Below are positions 15,101 to 24,006 of a stretch of DNA of 64,000 nucleotides, piece by piece (positions within the stretch are counted from its first letter, which is position 1; the number at the start of each line of letters is the position of its first letter). The stretch is from Pipra filicauda (Eukaryota > Chordata > Aves > Passeriformes > Pipridae), in contig NW_024104559.1 of the NCBI RefSeq assembly GCF_003945595.2, positions 310,001 through 374,000 of the forward strand. Reading direction: 5' to 3'. The notes beneath the pieces were generated by a model that was given only the letters and a program-made list of their open reading frames with translations, searched no databases and had not been told where the DNA came from. Made by a program: the position numbers and the translations under genes.

Positions 15101-18100
15101 TTTTTTTTTTCCTGAGTGGATAGAGATTGCCCTGTAAAGGGAAGTGTCTATTCCTAGGGATAGCAGAGCATGAATTACAGCTGGAAAAAGAGGCTCTTTT
15201 TTTCCATTCTGATTGTTTCAGCTGAGCCTTGGCAATCCTGTGAGGGTGAGAGCAGTGCTGACGATCAGCTCTTGGGACTGCACCAGCAGCATGTTGGTTT
15301 GCCAACAAATCCCTGGTTAGTCCATTATTACACTGCTCTGCCTACAGGGATTCCCATAGCTGCACCTAAATATCTTCTGGTTTCCTGCTGTGGCCATGTT
15401 TTTCACAGCTGGCTTGCAGCAGATGAAGTGTGTGCCCTCTTGCTAAGGGGATTTGAGCTTGATCAGCTGACCCAAAGTGTTATTTTGCCTTCAAGGAACA
15501 GCAGCACAAGCCCCATTAGAGCTTGTTCCCTGTGCCACACAGCACAGCTGTGTCCAGAGAGGGACAACACACCAGCCCCCTCACAACCAGTGTTCCTCCT
15601 TAGTAGAAAATGTGTGTCACTTCTGGAAAGTTGGTTCACCAGCTCCTGCAAAGTCCCTTCCACTGGCTGTGGTCAGTGCAGGGCAAACCCTGGCCCAAGG
15701 TTATGCAATCTGATACCAACCTGTGTCCTGGGCAGCAGCTGATGCCAGAAATATGGATAAAATGGATACAGGAACAGATAATGGCAATATACCCTGAAAT
15801 CTGATTTATCCATCAACCTTATTATCACAGAATCATTTAGGTGGGAAAAGATCTCCAAGTCCCCCCTGTGCCCGACCCCCACCTTGTCCCCCAGTCCAGA
15901 GCACTGAGTGCCACATCCAGTCCTTCCTTGGACACCTCCGGGGATGGGGACTCCACCACCTCCCTGGGCAGCTCCTTCCAATGACTGACCACCCTTTCCA
16001 GGAAGAAATTCTTCCTGATGTTCAACCTGAACCTCCTCTGGCACAACTTGAGACTATTTCCCCTTGTCCTGTCCCTTGTTCCCTGGGAGCAGAGCCTGAC
16101 CCCCCCCCAGCTCTCCCCTCCTGTCAGGGGGTTGCAGAGCCAGAAGGTCCCTCCTGAGCCTCCTTTTCTCCAGGCTGAGCCCCCCCAGCTCCCTCAGCCC
16201 CCCCTCATATGACTCTCTATACTTTTCCCCAACTTTGTTGCCTCTCTCTTAATAATTTATTATTAATAGTAAAGTAAGAGACCAACTGGCAAGAGAGCTG
16301 TGGCTCCTGGTAGGTGAGCACAGCAAGAACACCCAGGGATCCAGATTTCAGAGCCTCAGTTGACCTCAAAACTGCCACATATTCAGGGGGCTGCTGCTGT
16401 CAAAAATGTTTTTATGTCCCTGTAAGATCAGAGGGATGAACTTTCAGATGTAGGCCTGTCAACAGTGATCCTTCCCAGTTCACAGATAAGCCCCTACTTT
16501 TCCTATACAAAAATGGATCTTGAGATCACCTAAAAATAGTACACAAAGCTTTGTTTAAGGATAAATGCCACTGCTGCCCATGGCAGGCACCACAGCAAGG
16601 AGGAGTATTCTACAATCTCCCTGAGTTAATATCTTGAGAAGGGTTTACCTTCCTCACAGGACACCAACAGTGCAGTCCAGGCAGCACATGACCCAAAACT
16701 TCCTTCCAGGACAGGAAGAAAGAGCTCCAAGGACACTGCCCTGACTTGCTCTAGACCCCAACAGAGCAGCTTGGAAACTCGATCTGCTCTCAGGCTTTTC
16801 AGGAGAAAAAGGAGTTGAGAAACATAAGCAAGGGCTCCCACACTGCCACTGAGGAGTGAACTGCAGGAAAACTGGGAACATTCTGTTAAAAAAATAGAAC
16901 TTAAAAAAAAAAAAAAAGAAAGCACCCAAAACTGCCTCGTGCTTCTTTAAAAGCTACATCAAAGTGTTTTATATTTAGATCATCTGCAAACAAAAAACTG
17001 CTTCAAGGTAAAAGTACAGAGACACGTAATTTATAAAGTCCAAAATCATTCAGGGAGTTGTTATTCTCCCTCCCTTAGTCTAAGTGAATCATAAAATGGT
17101 CTGGGTTGGAAGGGACATTAAAGACCATCTTATTCCACCCCCTGCCATGGGCAGGGACACCTTCGTCTATCCCAGGTTGCTCCAAGCCCCATCCAACCTG
17201 GCCTTGGACACTTCCAGGGATCCAGGGGCAGCCACAGCTTCTCTGGGCAACCTGTGCCAGGGCCTCACCACCCTCACAGGGAGGAGTTTTTTTCCTAATA
17301 TCTAATCTAAACCTGCTCCCCATCAGTGTGAATCCAATCCCCTTAGTCCTGTCACCCCATGCCATTATAAAAAGTGATTTAAAAGTGTCTTCCTACAGCA
17401 TTTATGAAGTACTGGGAGCTCTGTGTATCCAGGCCTCCAGTCTTTCAGGGCAGTACAGGGATGCCAAAATTTTTCAAGTAAAACAAACCAAAACCCCAGC
17501 AACCAAAAACCCACCCCAAACTTGAGCAATTCGAGGAGGAGGAGGATGCAAATAGCAGAAGTTTCCTTGATTACTGCAAAAGCTTAGTTATTTGCTTCAG
17601 CAAATTCATAAAAGCCCCAAATTAAAACAGCAGCACTGAATTTCTGAGGTAAACCGAAGCCCAGATTGGAGGCATCATGCTACAGATACACAAGTGCACA
17701 GGGTTGGTACAGGTTTATCTGACTGAAACTGCAGAACATGAAATAAAGAGCACAGAAGTGGACAGGTAAGTCAGGGAGACAATATTTGTCCAAGTGCTGT
17801 ACGAAATCCACTCCTAAAACAGTCCCACAGGAAAAACTTCCTTCAAAAGAGTCAATACAGGTTTATATTTGTGCAAATTATTTACTTTTTCTCAAGGATT
17901 AACCAAACTCGTAGCTGAGCAAGCAGCACAATAAGGACAAAAGAGCTGTGAGAAATCATCTCCTGCTCTTTTACCCATCTCTGCTACAGAACGAGGCACA
18001 TTCACGATGAACAAACCTTCCCTCAGTAATTCCTCAGAATCCTTGTTAACCAGAGAAAATGCTGTTGTCTGCACTAGTAAATAAATTTAAAGGCGTCCCA

Positions 18101-19022
18101 ATTTTTATTCCGTTTGAACTCTTTTAAGCTAGTAAGCTATACAATATAGGTTTTGTGGCTACAATAGTTTAGCTCAACAAATCACCACCCAAACGCAAGT
18201 TCTTTATCCCACATTTCAGCTTCCAAGCCTTTGCACCATTTCGCATTTAATCTGCAAAAATAAACCACAATTATTCTCCATAAAAAAAAAAAAAAGAAAA
18301 AAAGAAAAAAAATAGTCCATTATCCGTGAGCAGGTTATCAAAAAAAAAAAAAAAGAAAAAAAAAAAGAAAAAATAAGACCCAGCATCAGCACGGAGCAGG
18401 CACAGGCCTGGGCTGAGGAGCCGATCCCATTTCCCAGCATTATCAGCCGGGAAAGACGACAAATACGGAACCCAGACCCGGAGCAGGAAAAACCACGGGG
18501 CCCAAAAAGGATTTTCTCGAACCCCCAACACCACGAGGTCGCCTTTGTGCAGGAAATACACCTTAATTTCCACGCCGCATTGTTCCGGCCGAGGAGCGGA
18601 GGGGGCCGGGAACGGCTCTTTAACAGCCCGGAAAACGCCCGTCCTGCGAGGATGGGAGGACGGCGGGGGAAGGCAGGGGCACATCCGCGCGGCGGGGACG
18701 CCCCTCAGCGCGGCGGCGAGGCCGGGAGGGCTCTGGGGAGCCCCGGCACGGCCGAGCGGGCCCCGCCGGGCCAGGCGGGCTCCTGGCGGCCCCGCAGAGC
18801 CCCGAGAGCGCCGTGCTCGGCCGGGAGCCGCCGCACCCCCAGCCCCGCATCCCCCCCACACACACCCCGCACCCCCTCACACCCCCCCCGGGCCGCCCTT
18901 ACCTGCGCCCCGCGGGTGAGCCCGCGGCCGCTGAGCTGCCCGCGCCGCAGCTGCGACACGATGTTGGTGGTCGCGGCTCGGGCCCCGCGGGCGCCGGGGC
19001 CGCCCCTCGCGATGGCCGCCAT
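1..19022 (-). CDS. TRPC4AP: TRPC4AP (TRUSS), 5' part, coding exons 1-8, runs off the left edge
   Basis: Eight minus-strand exons join in frame to encode about the first 333 residues of the short-transient-receptor-potential-channel-4-associated protein; the mammalian protein is about 800 residues. Recognisable stretches are [69 protein letters not shown] and [20 protein letters not shown]. Known role: cytoplasmic scaffold for TNFR1 and IKK signalling, TRPC4 partner, and DDB1-CUL4 substrate receptor that promotes MYC degradation. All junctions from exon 1 to the exon 8 acceptor fit GT-AG with matching phases. The start ATG is in a good context (GCCATGG). Residues 1-40 are Ala/Gly/Arg-rich, as in mammals. 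Intron 1 is about 9.7 kb. EDEM2 lies upstream on the same strand, as in human. The C-terminal half is outside the window. Confidence 0.96.
199..1934 (-). other. TRPC4AP: TRPC4AP intron 7
   Basis: GT-AG intron of 1.7 kb. It is AT-rich unique sequence. I see no exon, CR1 fragment or RNA gene in it. Confidence 0.85.
1935..2136 (-). CDS. TRPC4AP: TRPC4AP coding exon 7
   Basis: 202 nt, residues 204-270 plus one base, from [18 protein letters not shown] to [11 protein letters not shown]. The acceptor is CTCCAG|GAA and the donor CAAG|GTAATT. The [13 protein letters not shown] stretch is about two residues shorter than the mammalian counterpart as I remember it. Confidence 0.95.
2137..3244 (-). other. 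TRPC4AP: TRPC4AP intron 6
   Basis: GT-AG intron of 1.1 kb made of AT-rich unique sequence. I recognise nothing in it. Confidence 0.85.
3245..3373 (-). CDS. TRPC4AP: TRPC4AP coding exon 6
   Basis: 129 nt, residues 161-203, from [19 protein letters not shown] to IEDILGVKK. The acceptor is TTTGCAG|ACG and the donor AAG|GTTAGT. It is in phase 0. This is one of the most conserved parts of the protein. Confidence 0.96.
3374..4894 (-). other. TRPC4AP: TRPC4AP intron 5
   Basis: GT-AG intron of 1.5 kb, unique sequence. Short open frames on both strands do not resemble known proteins. Confidence 0.85.
4895..4950 (-). CDS. TRPC4AP: TRPC4AP coding exon 5 (short)
   Basis: 56 nt encoding [19 protein letters not shown], where the first codon is split with exon 4. 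The acceptor is TTTGCAG|TAA and the donor TGT|GTAAGT. Exons 4 and 5 together make exactly 38 codons, which supports both boundaries. Confidence 0.93.
4951..6141 (-). other. TRPC4AP: TRPC4AP intron 4
   Basis: GT-AG intron of 1.2 kb. It contains an antisense CR1 3' end at 5108-5346. The rest is unique sequence. Confidence 0.85.
5108..5346 (+). mobile_element. CR1 LINE 3' end
   Basis: Typical avian CR1 3' sequence: ttcccTGTGAGGGTGGGGAGG, then the gaagctgtggctgcc and ggaagtgtccaaggcc blocks. It ends in attctatgattctat, the CR1 octamer tail. It is 5'-truncated and antisense to TRPC4AP. Confidence 0.93.
6142..6199 (-). CDS. TRPC4AP: TRPC4AP coding exon 4 (short)
   Basis: 58 nt encoding [19 protein letters not shown] plus one base. 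The acceptor is GTTACAG|CTT and the donor AAAA|GTAAGT. The LITQKKKQK tail differs from the mammalian ISIRGQKLK segment, so this short linker is variable. Confidence 0.92.
6200..8722 (-). other. TRPC4AP: TRPC4AP intron 3
   Basis: GT-AG intron of 2.5 kb, AT-rich, with short A-runs (7601-7624, 7741-7780). I see no gene or CR1 copy. Confidence 0.85.
8723..8839 (-). CDS. TRPC4AP: TRPC4AP coding exon 3
   Basis: 117 nt, residues 84-122, from [19 protein letters not shown] to TFDLFGGVD. The acceptor is ATGCAG|GAA and the donor GAT|GTGAGT. It is in phase 0 at both ends. Confidence 0.95.
9091..9219 (-). CDS. TRPC4AP: TRPC4AP coding exon 2
   Basis: 129 nt, residues 41-83, from [15 protein letters not shown] to [11 protein letters not shown]. 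The acceptor is CTTGCAG|ATC and the donor AAG|GTACTG. It is in phase 0 at both ends. Confidence 0.95.
10233..10485 (-). mobile_element. CR1 LINE 3' fragment (cctggccctgcacagacacc subfamily)
   Basis: In reverse orientation it starts with a decayed tail and gacttggaagggaccc, then the gcacagacaccccaacaatc block. It is closely similar to the copies at 12.6 and 40.8 kb. Confidence 0.9.
12556..12755 (-). mobile_element. CR1 LINE fragment, same subfamily as 10.2 kb
   Basis: It is near-identical to the 10.2- and 40.8-kb copies over the gcacagacaccccaacaatc to tctgggggaagaacc section. The usual 3' end (gaatatcctgattggaaggg) is missing. Confidence 0.9.
15823..16212 (-). mobile_element. CR1 LINE 3' end, about 390 bp
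   Basis: It starts with tatcacagaatcatttagg in reverse. Internal blocks include ctccttccaatgactgacca and aggaagaaattcttcctgat. It ends in the ctgagccccccc/agctccctcagc region typical of CR1. Confidence 0.92.
17086..17370 (-). mobile_element. CR1 LINE 3' end
   Basis: Reverse-oriented aatcataaaatggtctgggt, then the standard CR1 3' blocks through cctcacagggaggag. It is sense to TRPC4AP. Confidence 0.93.
18280..18377. repeat. A-rich purine tract with spaced G
   Basis: Two blocks of A-runs interrupted by single Gs (18282-18312 and 18342-18375), about 530 bp inside TRPC4AP intron 1. On the transcribed strand this is a T-rich tract. Confidence 0.8.
18903..19022 (-). CDS. TRPC4AP: TRPC4AP coding exon 1
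   Basis: It encodes residues 1-40, starting [20 protein letters not shown] and ending LTRGAQ. The donor is GCAG|GTAAGG and the exon ends in phase 0. It lies inside a CpG island. The start matches the Ala/Gly-rich mammalian N-terminus, and the [12 protein letters not shown] core is conserved. Confidence 0.93.
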
Positions 19023-19081
19023 GGCCCGGCTGGGACCCGATCCGAGACAAACAACAAGCGCCGCCTCGGCCCCCGGGGGGG

Positions 19082-19095
19082 GTGTGTGTGTGTGT
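19082..19095. repeat. (GT)7 microsatellite in the TRPC4AP leader/promoter
   Basis: A perfect dinucleotide run of seven GT units, about 60 bp upstream of the TRPC4AP ATG. It is flanked by a G-rich run. Confidence 0.8.
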
Positions 19096-19249
19096 TAAAC
19101 GAGCGGCCGCGGGGGGGATGCCGGGAAATGGAGTCCCGGGCGTGTGAGGGGACATGGCGGGGGGGACGGCACGGCCTGAGCCTGGCCCTGCGCCGCCGTC
19201 ACTCGTGCTGCTCCTCACGGGAGCTGCTCCCTCCACGCCACACTCCACT

Positions 19250-20690
19250 GCCATTAAAATACCTCTATTCCCACTAAAACGCCTTCATTCCCGCTAAGAA
19301 ACCTTCCCCCCCCCCAAGATAACTTTATTCCCGCTAAAATATCTTTATTCGCGCTAAGATACCTTTGTTCCTGCTAAAATACCTTTATTCCCCCGAAAAT
19401 GCATTTATTTCCTCACGGGAGCTGCTCCCTCCACGCCACACTCCATTGCCATTAAAATACCTCTATTCCCACTAAAACGCCTTTATTTCTGCTAAAACGC
19501 CTTTATTCCCACTAAGATACCTCTCCCCCCCAAAAAATAACTTTATTCCCACTAAAATACCTTTTTTCCCACTAAGATAACTTTATTCCCACTAAAATAC
19601 CTTTCCCCCCCTAAAATAACTTTATTCCCACTAAAATATCTTTATTCGTGCTAAGATACCTTTGTTCCTGCTAAAATACCTTTATGCCCCCGAAAATGCC
19701 TTTATTCCCACTAAAACGCCTTCATTTCTACTAAGATACCTTTTTCCCCCCCTAAGATAACTTTATTCCCACTAAAATACCTTTTTTTCCCCCTAAGATA
19801 ACTTTATTCCCACTAAAATACCTTTTTTTCCCACTAAGATAACTTTATTCCCACTAAAATATCTTTATTCGCGCTAAGATACCTTTGTTCCTGCTAAAAT
19901 AGCTTTATTCCCCTGAAAATGCATTTATTCCCACTAAAATGCATTTATTTCCTCACGGGAGCTGCTCCCTCCACGCCACACTCCACTGCCATTAAAATAC
20001 CTTTATTCCCACTAAAACGCCTTTATTCCTGCTAAGAAACCTTCCCCCCCCCAAGATAACTTTATTCCCGCTAAAATATCTTTATTCGCGCTAAGATACC
20101 TTTGTTCCTGCTAAAATACCTTTATGCCCCCGAAAATGCCTTTATTCCCACTAAAACGCCTTCATTTCTACTAAGATACCTTCCCCCCCCAAGATAACTT
20201 TATTCCCGCTAAGATACCTTTTTTCCCACTAAGATAACTTTATTCCCACTAAAATACCTTTTTTCCCACTAAGATAACTTTATTCCCACTAAAATACCTT
20301 TTTTCCCACTAAGATAACTTTATTCCCACTAAAATACCATTTTTCCCACTAAGATAACTTTATTCCCACTAAAATACCTTTATTCCCACTGAAATATCTT
20401 TATTCACACTAAGATACCGTTGTTCCCCCTAAAATATCTTTATTCCCACTAAAATGCCTTTATTTGCACTAAGATACCTTTATTGACACTAAAATATTTT
20501 TATTCCCACTAAAATGCCTTTATTCCCATGAAGATAACTCTATTCCCACTAAAATGTCTTTATTTGCACTAAGATAACTTTATTCCCACTAAACTATCTT
20601 TATTCCCACTAAAATGCCTTTTTTTCCCCTCTAAAATGCCTTTTCCCCAATAAAATATTTTTATTCCTACTAAAATGCCTTTTTGGTATG
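19250..20690. repeat. Minisatellite, about 20-bp unit, upstream of the TRPC4AP promoter
   Basis: Roughly 70 tandem units of the form ctttattcccactaaaatac. The array shows higher-order structure. A 40-bp dimer (ttcccactaagataa unit plus ttcccactaaaatac unit) repeats at least four times at 20215-20380. A non-unit block beginning cctcacgggagctgctccct occurs at 19213, 19411 and 19951. Units with C-runs, cgcgc or tgttcctg variants recur in the same order. Confidence 0.95.
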
Positions 20691-23386
20691 TTTTGGGTTT
20701 TTTTTTGCCATTTGACAGCAACTCATGTGCAACTCTGACTCTTTTTTCCTCCTCCTTCGAAACAGTCTTTCACAAGCTGTTTGTCTGACCTTCCATCAAT
20801 CCACTGCCTCTCCAAATCCAAACAAATACTTCTGGAACACCTCAGAAAAATCTGGCCTTCAGTTTTGGGCTTTGCAGGCTGCTTGGAGTGGAGAAAAAAC
20901 TCGACACAATTGCAATGATATCATCAACAGCAAATGCTAAATTTGGGTTCTGCACTGTCTTTCACCACTCAACCAAAATCCAGCTCCCTTCCAGCCTTTT
21001 GACAGGTGCCACAAGTTTACTCCGTAGGCGGAACCTTTGGAGTGCTGACCTGCCTCATTTGGAAGCCGCCCAAAATTGCCACACGCATCCTATTTTGGAT
21101 TCCTGACAATTCCGTTCACGGGACCAAGCACTCACCACATCGCTCAACTGGAGCTCTCCTTCCAGCTGGAAAATGCCAAAACAGACCTGCCATCTCTTCC
21201 CTCTCCCTCCCCTGGGAGGAGGCAGCAGAGAACCACAAGTTTTAGCTTTATTTTATGTTCCCGGCTTGTGATAGTGATTTTGAGCCCAGGAAGTTCTCAC
21301 TGACAGCATGGTGTACATAAAGGGAATTGAATCTGTTCTCCAGTGGGACAGCAGCCATTTCATCCCATCATTCCTTAGAGATTCCCAGACATCTGCCCTT
21401 CCTCACACTGCCTGTGAAACAGCAAAATTTGTACACGTGCCCCTGAGACTCCAGCATGCTCCGCCCTCCAGAAACAAGGCCAAGCCAGTTTTCCATTTAA
21501 AAAAGGCTTACTAAGGATCCTAAGAGCTCCTGTCAGTTCTTTCAGTTAAAAGTCTTGGTGAGATGGAACAAACCAAAATTAAGGCTGTCCTGTGTTATTC
21601 TGACTCACCCAACCCATAGCACTAATCAAGATCCATCTGATTACTCTCACAGTTGCTGTGGGCAGATGAGTTCTCTCGGCTCTGTGCTGAGGAAAAATGT
21701 TATCTCTTAAGGCTCCTGCCCCTTAGTTCTGCTACTGGAGTCTCAAGGGTGAGGGTGCCAAAATGCCCTGGTTAGCAGAGATTTACTGAGCTGGAGATCT
21801 GCAGCCTGGCCTCTTAAGTCCTTCCTTTTCCTCTGCTTCATGGATGGGGCAACTCCGAGAGAAAATGAGGACCCAGCACTTAGCAAAGCCATAGGAGAAG
21901 GCCTGTGTTTTGTTTTCAACAGATTAGACAATGAATAGTGTGTGAGACGTGAACAGCTGGAAAAGAAAAAGATAACCCAGGGTTACAACACAGAGCCACT
22001 AACAAGAGCTCCATCTTTGCCCAACAATGCCTCAGTTTTAGGGTGCTCCTCTCTCAGTATCTCCCCTGCAATCGCTGTATCCATGCAGAATTCCTGAACA
22101 GCAGCTGTCCCACCTGCTGTGGGAAAGAAGGACAGAAGCAGAACCTTTACAGGTTAACAACCCTACCAAAATGCCTGTCCAAACATTTTAAGTGTCTCTT
22201 ACAATGAGTTTACTCACAACTGCAACAGGATTTCCACCCTGAAGGGTAAAACGCAGATTTTATGTAATTTTACAGTACTAGTACTGATCAAAACAAAAAA
22301 TGGTTTCTCAAAGCAACCCAACATGGGCACAGACGGGGCATTGGCCCAGTTGTATTTAAGTATCTTGCTGGCCCTAGGGATTTATTTATCCTGTATCTCT
22401 AACCCACTCCAGTGACCCTAGATTGTGTGCTTCCTCCAGACTCCTCACACTCCAGCAGGTTTGAAGAAAGTCTATCGCTTTTCTGCCCCCCTCTTTTTGT
22501 TTTTCCTTCAGAAAGAAAATCTTTTGGTAAGACTCCTGATTTCTCCCTTTCTGACTGTTGCATACACCTGCTGCAAAGACACTAATAACACATTGAAAGG
22601 TTTGGATTTGCCAAGTCAGCTGAACACCAAGAACAGCCTCGTGTGCAGCTCAGCTGGGCCCCACTGACTGGAGGGCTGACGTGCAGTGAGGTGAAGCCCA
22701 AAGGGAAGTTGAAAAGAGGAAGGAAATGAGGAAACTTCATCAGAAAAGCATGTCAGGTTCTGTAAAAAGAAAGCAAGCTCCACTGCAGTGTCAATCAAAC
22801 CTTTGCTAGTCCATCCTCCATCTCAGTTTCCTGTCCAGACATTACCTGGACACTCACTCAGCTTTTTTTTTTAGGCAGGTGGTACTGACCAAATTGATTC
22901 TAAAAAGAGCACTTTTCCCAGTTCCAAGTGCTCTGCTTCCCCCATGCCACCCTTCAGGCTCGACAGACCTGCCAGAGCTTCAAATCTGAGCCTCCACCTC
23001 AAAATCAACAGGTTTTCTAGACTGGCCAGTGCTCTTTCAGGTGAATCACACGTTTACAAAGAACCTGAAGATAAGATGGAGCACACAGGGAATTGCAGGC
23101 TCAGAAGGGAAGCTACAGCCAGTAATCCCTGCTTTCCCCTTATGACAGGGAGCCACTCGGGCTCATTTTTAGAGAACAAAGTAAGCTGGGGACTCTGTCT
23201 AAGCCTGTAAAACTTCAAACTAATCTCCCAAAATGCACTAAACAAGGCACCTTTAACCTGCAGACCTTTCTTTCTCTTTCTGAAAACCTCTTTGCTATTC
23301 AGGCAACGAACTGCTCTGAGATCAGCCCCTGGACAGCATTAACAGGTGGTATCTGAGCCCTGGTTTATGAAGGAGCAGTAGCAGAA
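20691..23386. other. Intergenic sequence and possible EDEM2 3' UTR
   Basis: About 2.7 kb between the minisatellite and the EDEM2 3' end. It is unique sequence without CR1 copies or recognisable exons. Minus-strand AATAAA-type signals at 22381-22386 and 21247-21252 could serve a longer EDEM2 3' UTR, so the gene end is not resolved. Confidence 0.6.
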
Positions 23387-23392
23387 TTTAAT
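23387..23392 (-). terminator. EDEM2: Candidate EDEM2 poly(A) signal (ATTAAA)
   Basis: ATTAAA on the minus strand, about 130 nt after the EDEM2 stop codon. AATAAA copies further on (22386, 21252) are alternatives. This is prediction only. Confidence 0.25.
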
Positions 23393-23520
23393 GGGAAGCT
23401 GTTTCACTTCATAACACAATTCACATTGTGAGGTACAACACTTTCCATTATGAAACTATAAAAATATATTCCCAGAGTCTGAAACAAGTTCAATAATTTA
23501 CACTGAAGATGCAAAAGGGA

Positions 23521-24006
23521 TCAGGTGTTATCTAGGAAGACCTGTCCCAGTACTGCAAGCTTGGAGTTAAAAGATTGACTGGGGCAACTCAGGAGGGAGT
23601 GTGAGCTCTTCTTAGATCTTCTCTTCTCTCCAGTTTTCTCTGCATCTTCAGGGTCTTTTGCACTCTCCCCTTCACCGGGGTCAGAGGGTCTTTTTAAAGT
23701 GAATTTCTTGGTTTTCTTCAGTGAGTAGAATTCCCGCATCAAGTCTTCTACCTCCCACTGCTCTTCCTTGCGCTTCCTGCAGCAGTGCAGGGCAGCAGGA
23801 TCGATGGGATGAGCCTCTGTGTTGAAGATGTAGCCTCCAGCATTCAAGACACACTCCCCATATGGTGTAACCACCACGTCGAAGTCTGAGCCATCGTTGT
23901 GGATGAAGTTGTCTGGGTCAAACAGCAGGTACAAGTATTTGATTGTTTCAGCCAAAAAGAAGGATTCCATGCGATTATCCAGCCTGTGATCCCTCAAGTC
24001 TTTGAT
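23521..24006 (-). CDS. EDEM2: EDEM2 terminal coding exon 11
   Basis: 486 nt including the TGA stop, residues 417-577, from [20 protein letters not shown] through [20 protein letters not shown] to LGQVFLDNT. The acceptor is CTTGTAG|ATC. The human N-G-S sequon near FIHNNGS is lost here (HNDGSD). Confidence 0.96.
   Translation of the reverse strand: MKDLRDHRLDNRMESFFLAETIKYLYLLFDPDNFIHNDGSDFDVVVTPYGECVLNAGGYIFNTEAHPIDPAALHCCRKRKEEQWEVEDLMREFYSLKKTKKFTLKRPSDPGEGESAKDPEDAEKTGEKRRSKKSSHSLLSCPSQSFNSKLAVLGQVFLDNT

Larger units (their letters stand above)
9220..18902 (-). other. TRPC4AP: TRPC4AP intron 1
   Basis: GT-AG intron of 9.7 kb. It holds four CR1 fragments at about 10.2, 12.6, 15.8 and 17.1 kb, all in gene-sense orientation, and an A-rich tract at 18280-18377. 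The longest open frame (15170-15742, plus strand, 190 codons) has no family resemblance. I find no alternative first exon. Confidence 0.85.
18590..19200. promoter_or_regulatory. TRPC4AP: CpG island and promoter of TRPC4AP
   Basis: A GC-rich, CpG-dense block covers coding exon 1 and the immediate upstream sequence. There is no obvious TATA box. It fits a housekeeping-type dispersed promoter reading minus. A short GT run (19082-19095) lies 60 bp upstream of the start codon. The transcription start cannot be fixed from sequence alone. Confidence 0.75.

Noticed and set aside
15170..15742. 190-codon plus-strand open frame in TRPC4AP intron 1
   Set aside because: There is no family resemblance, it is antisense inside an intron, and it has no supporting splice sites or promoter signal.
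18545..19277. Several 100-190-codon frames on both strands around TRPC4AP exon 1
   Set aside because: They are shadows of the CpG island. Only the minus-strand MAAIARGG frame joins the conserved downstream exons.
19250..20690. Repeat array considered as CRISPR-like or telomeric
   Set aside because: Units are contiguous without unique spacers, and the unit is not TTAGGG. It is an ordinary minisatellite in a vertebrate genome.
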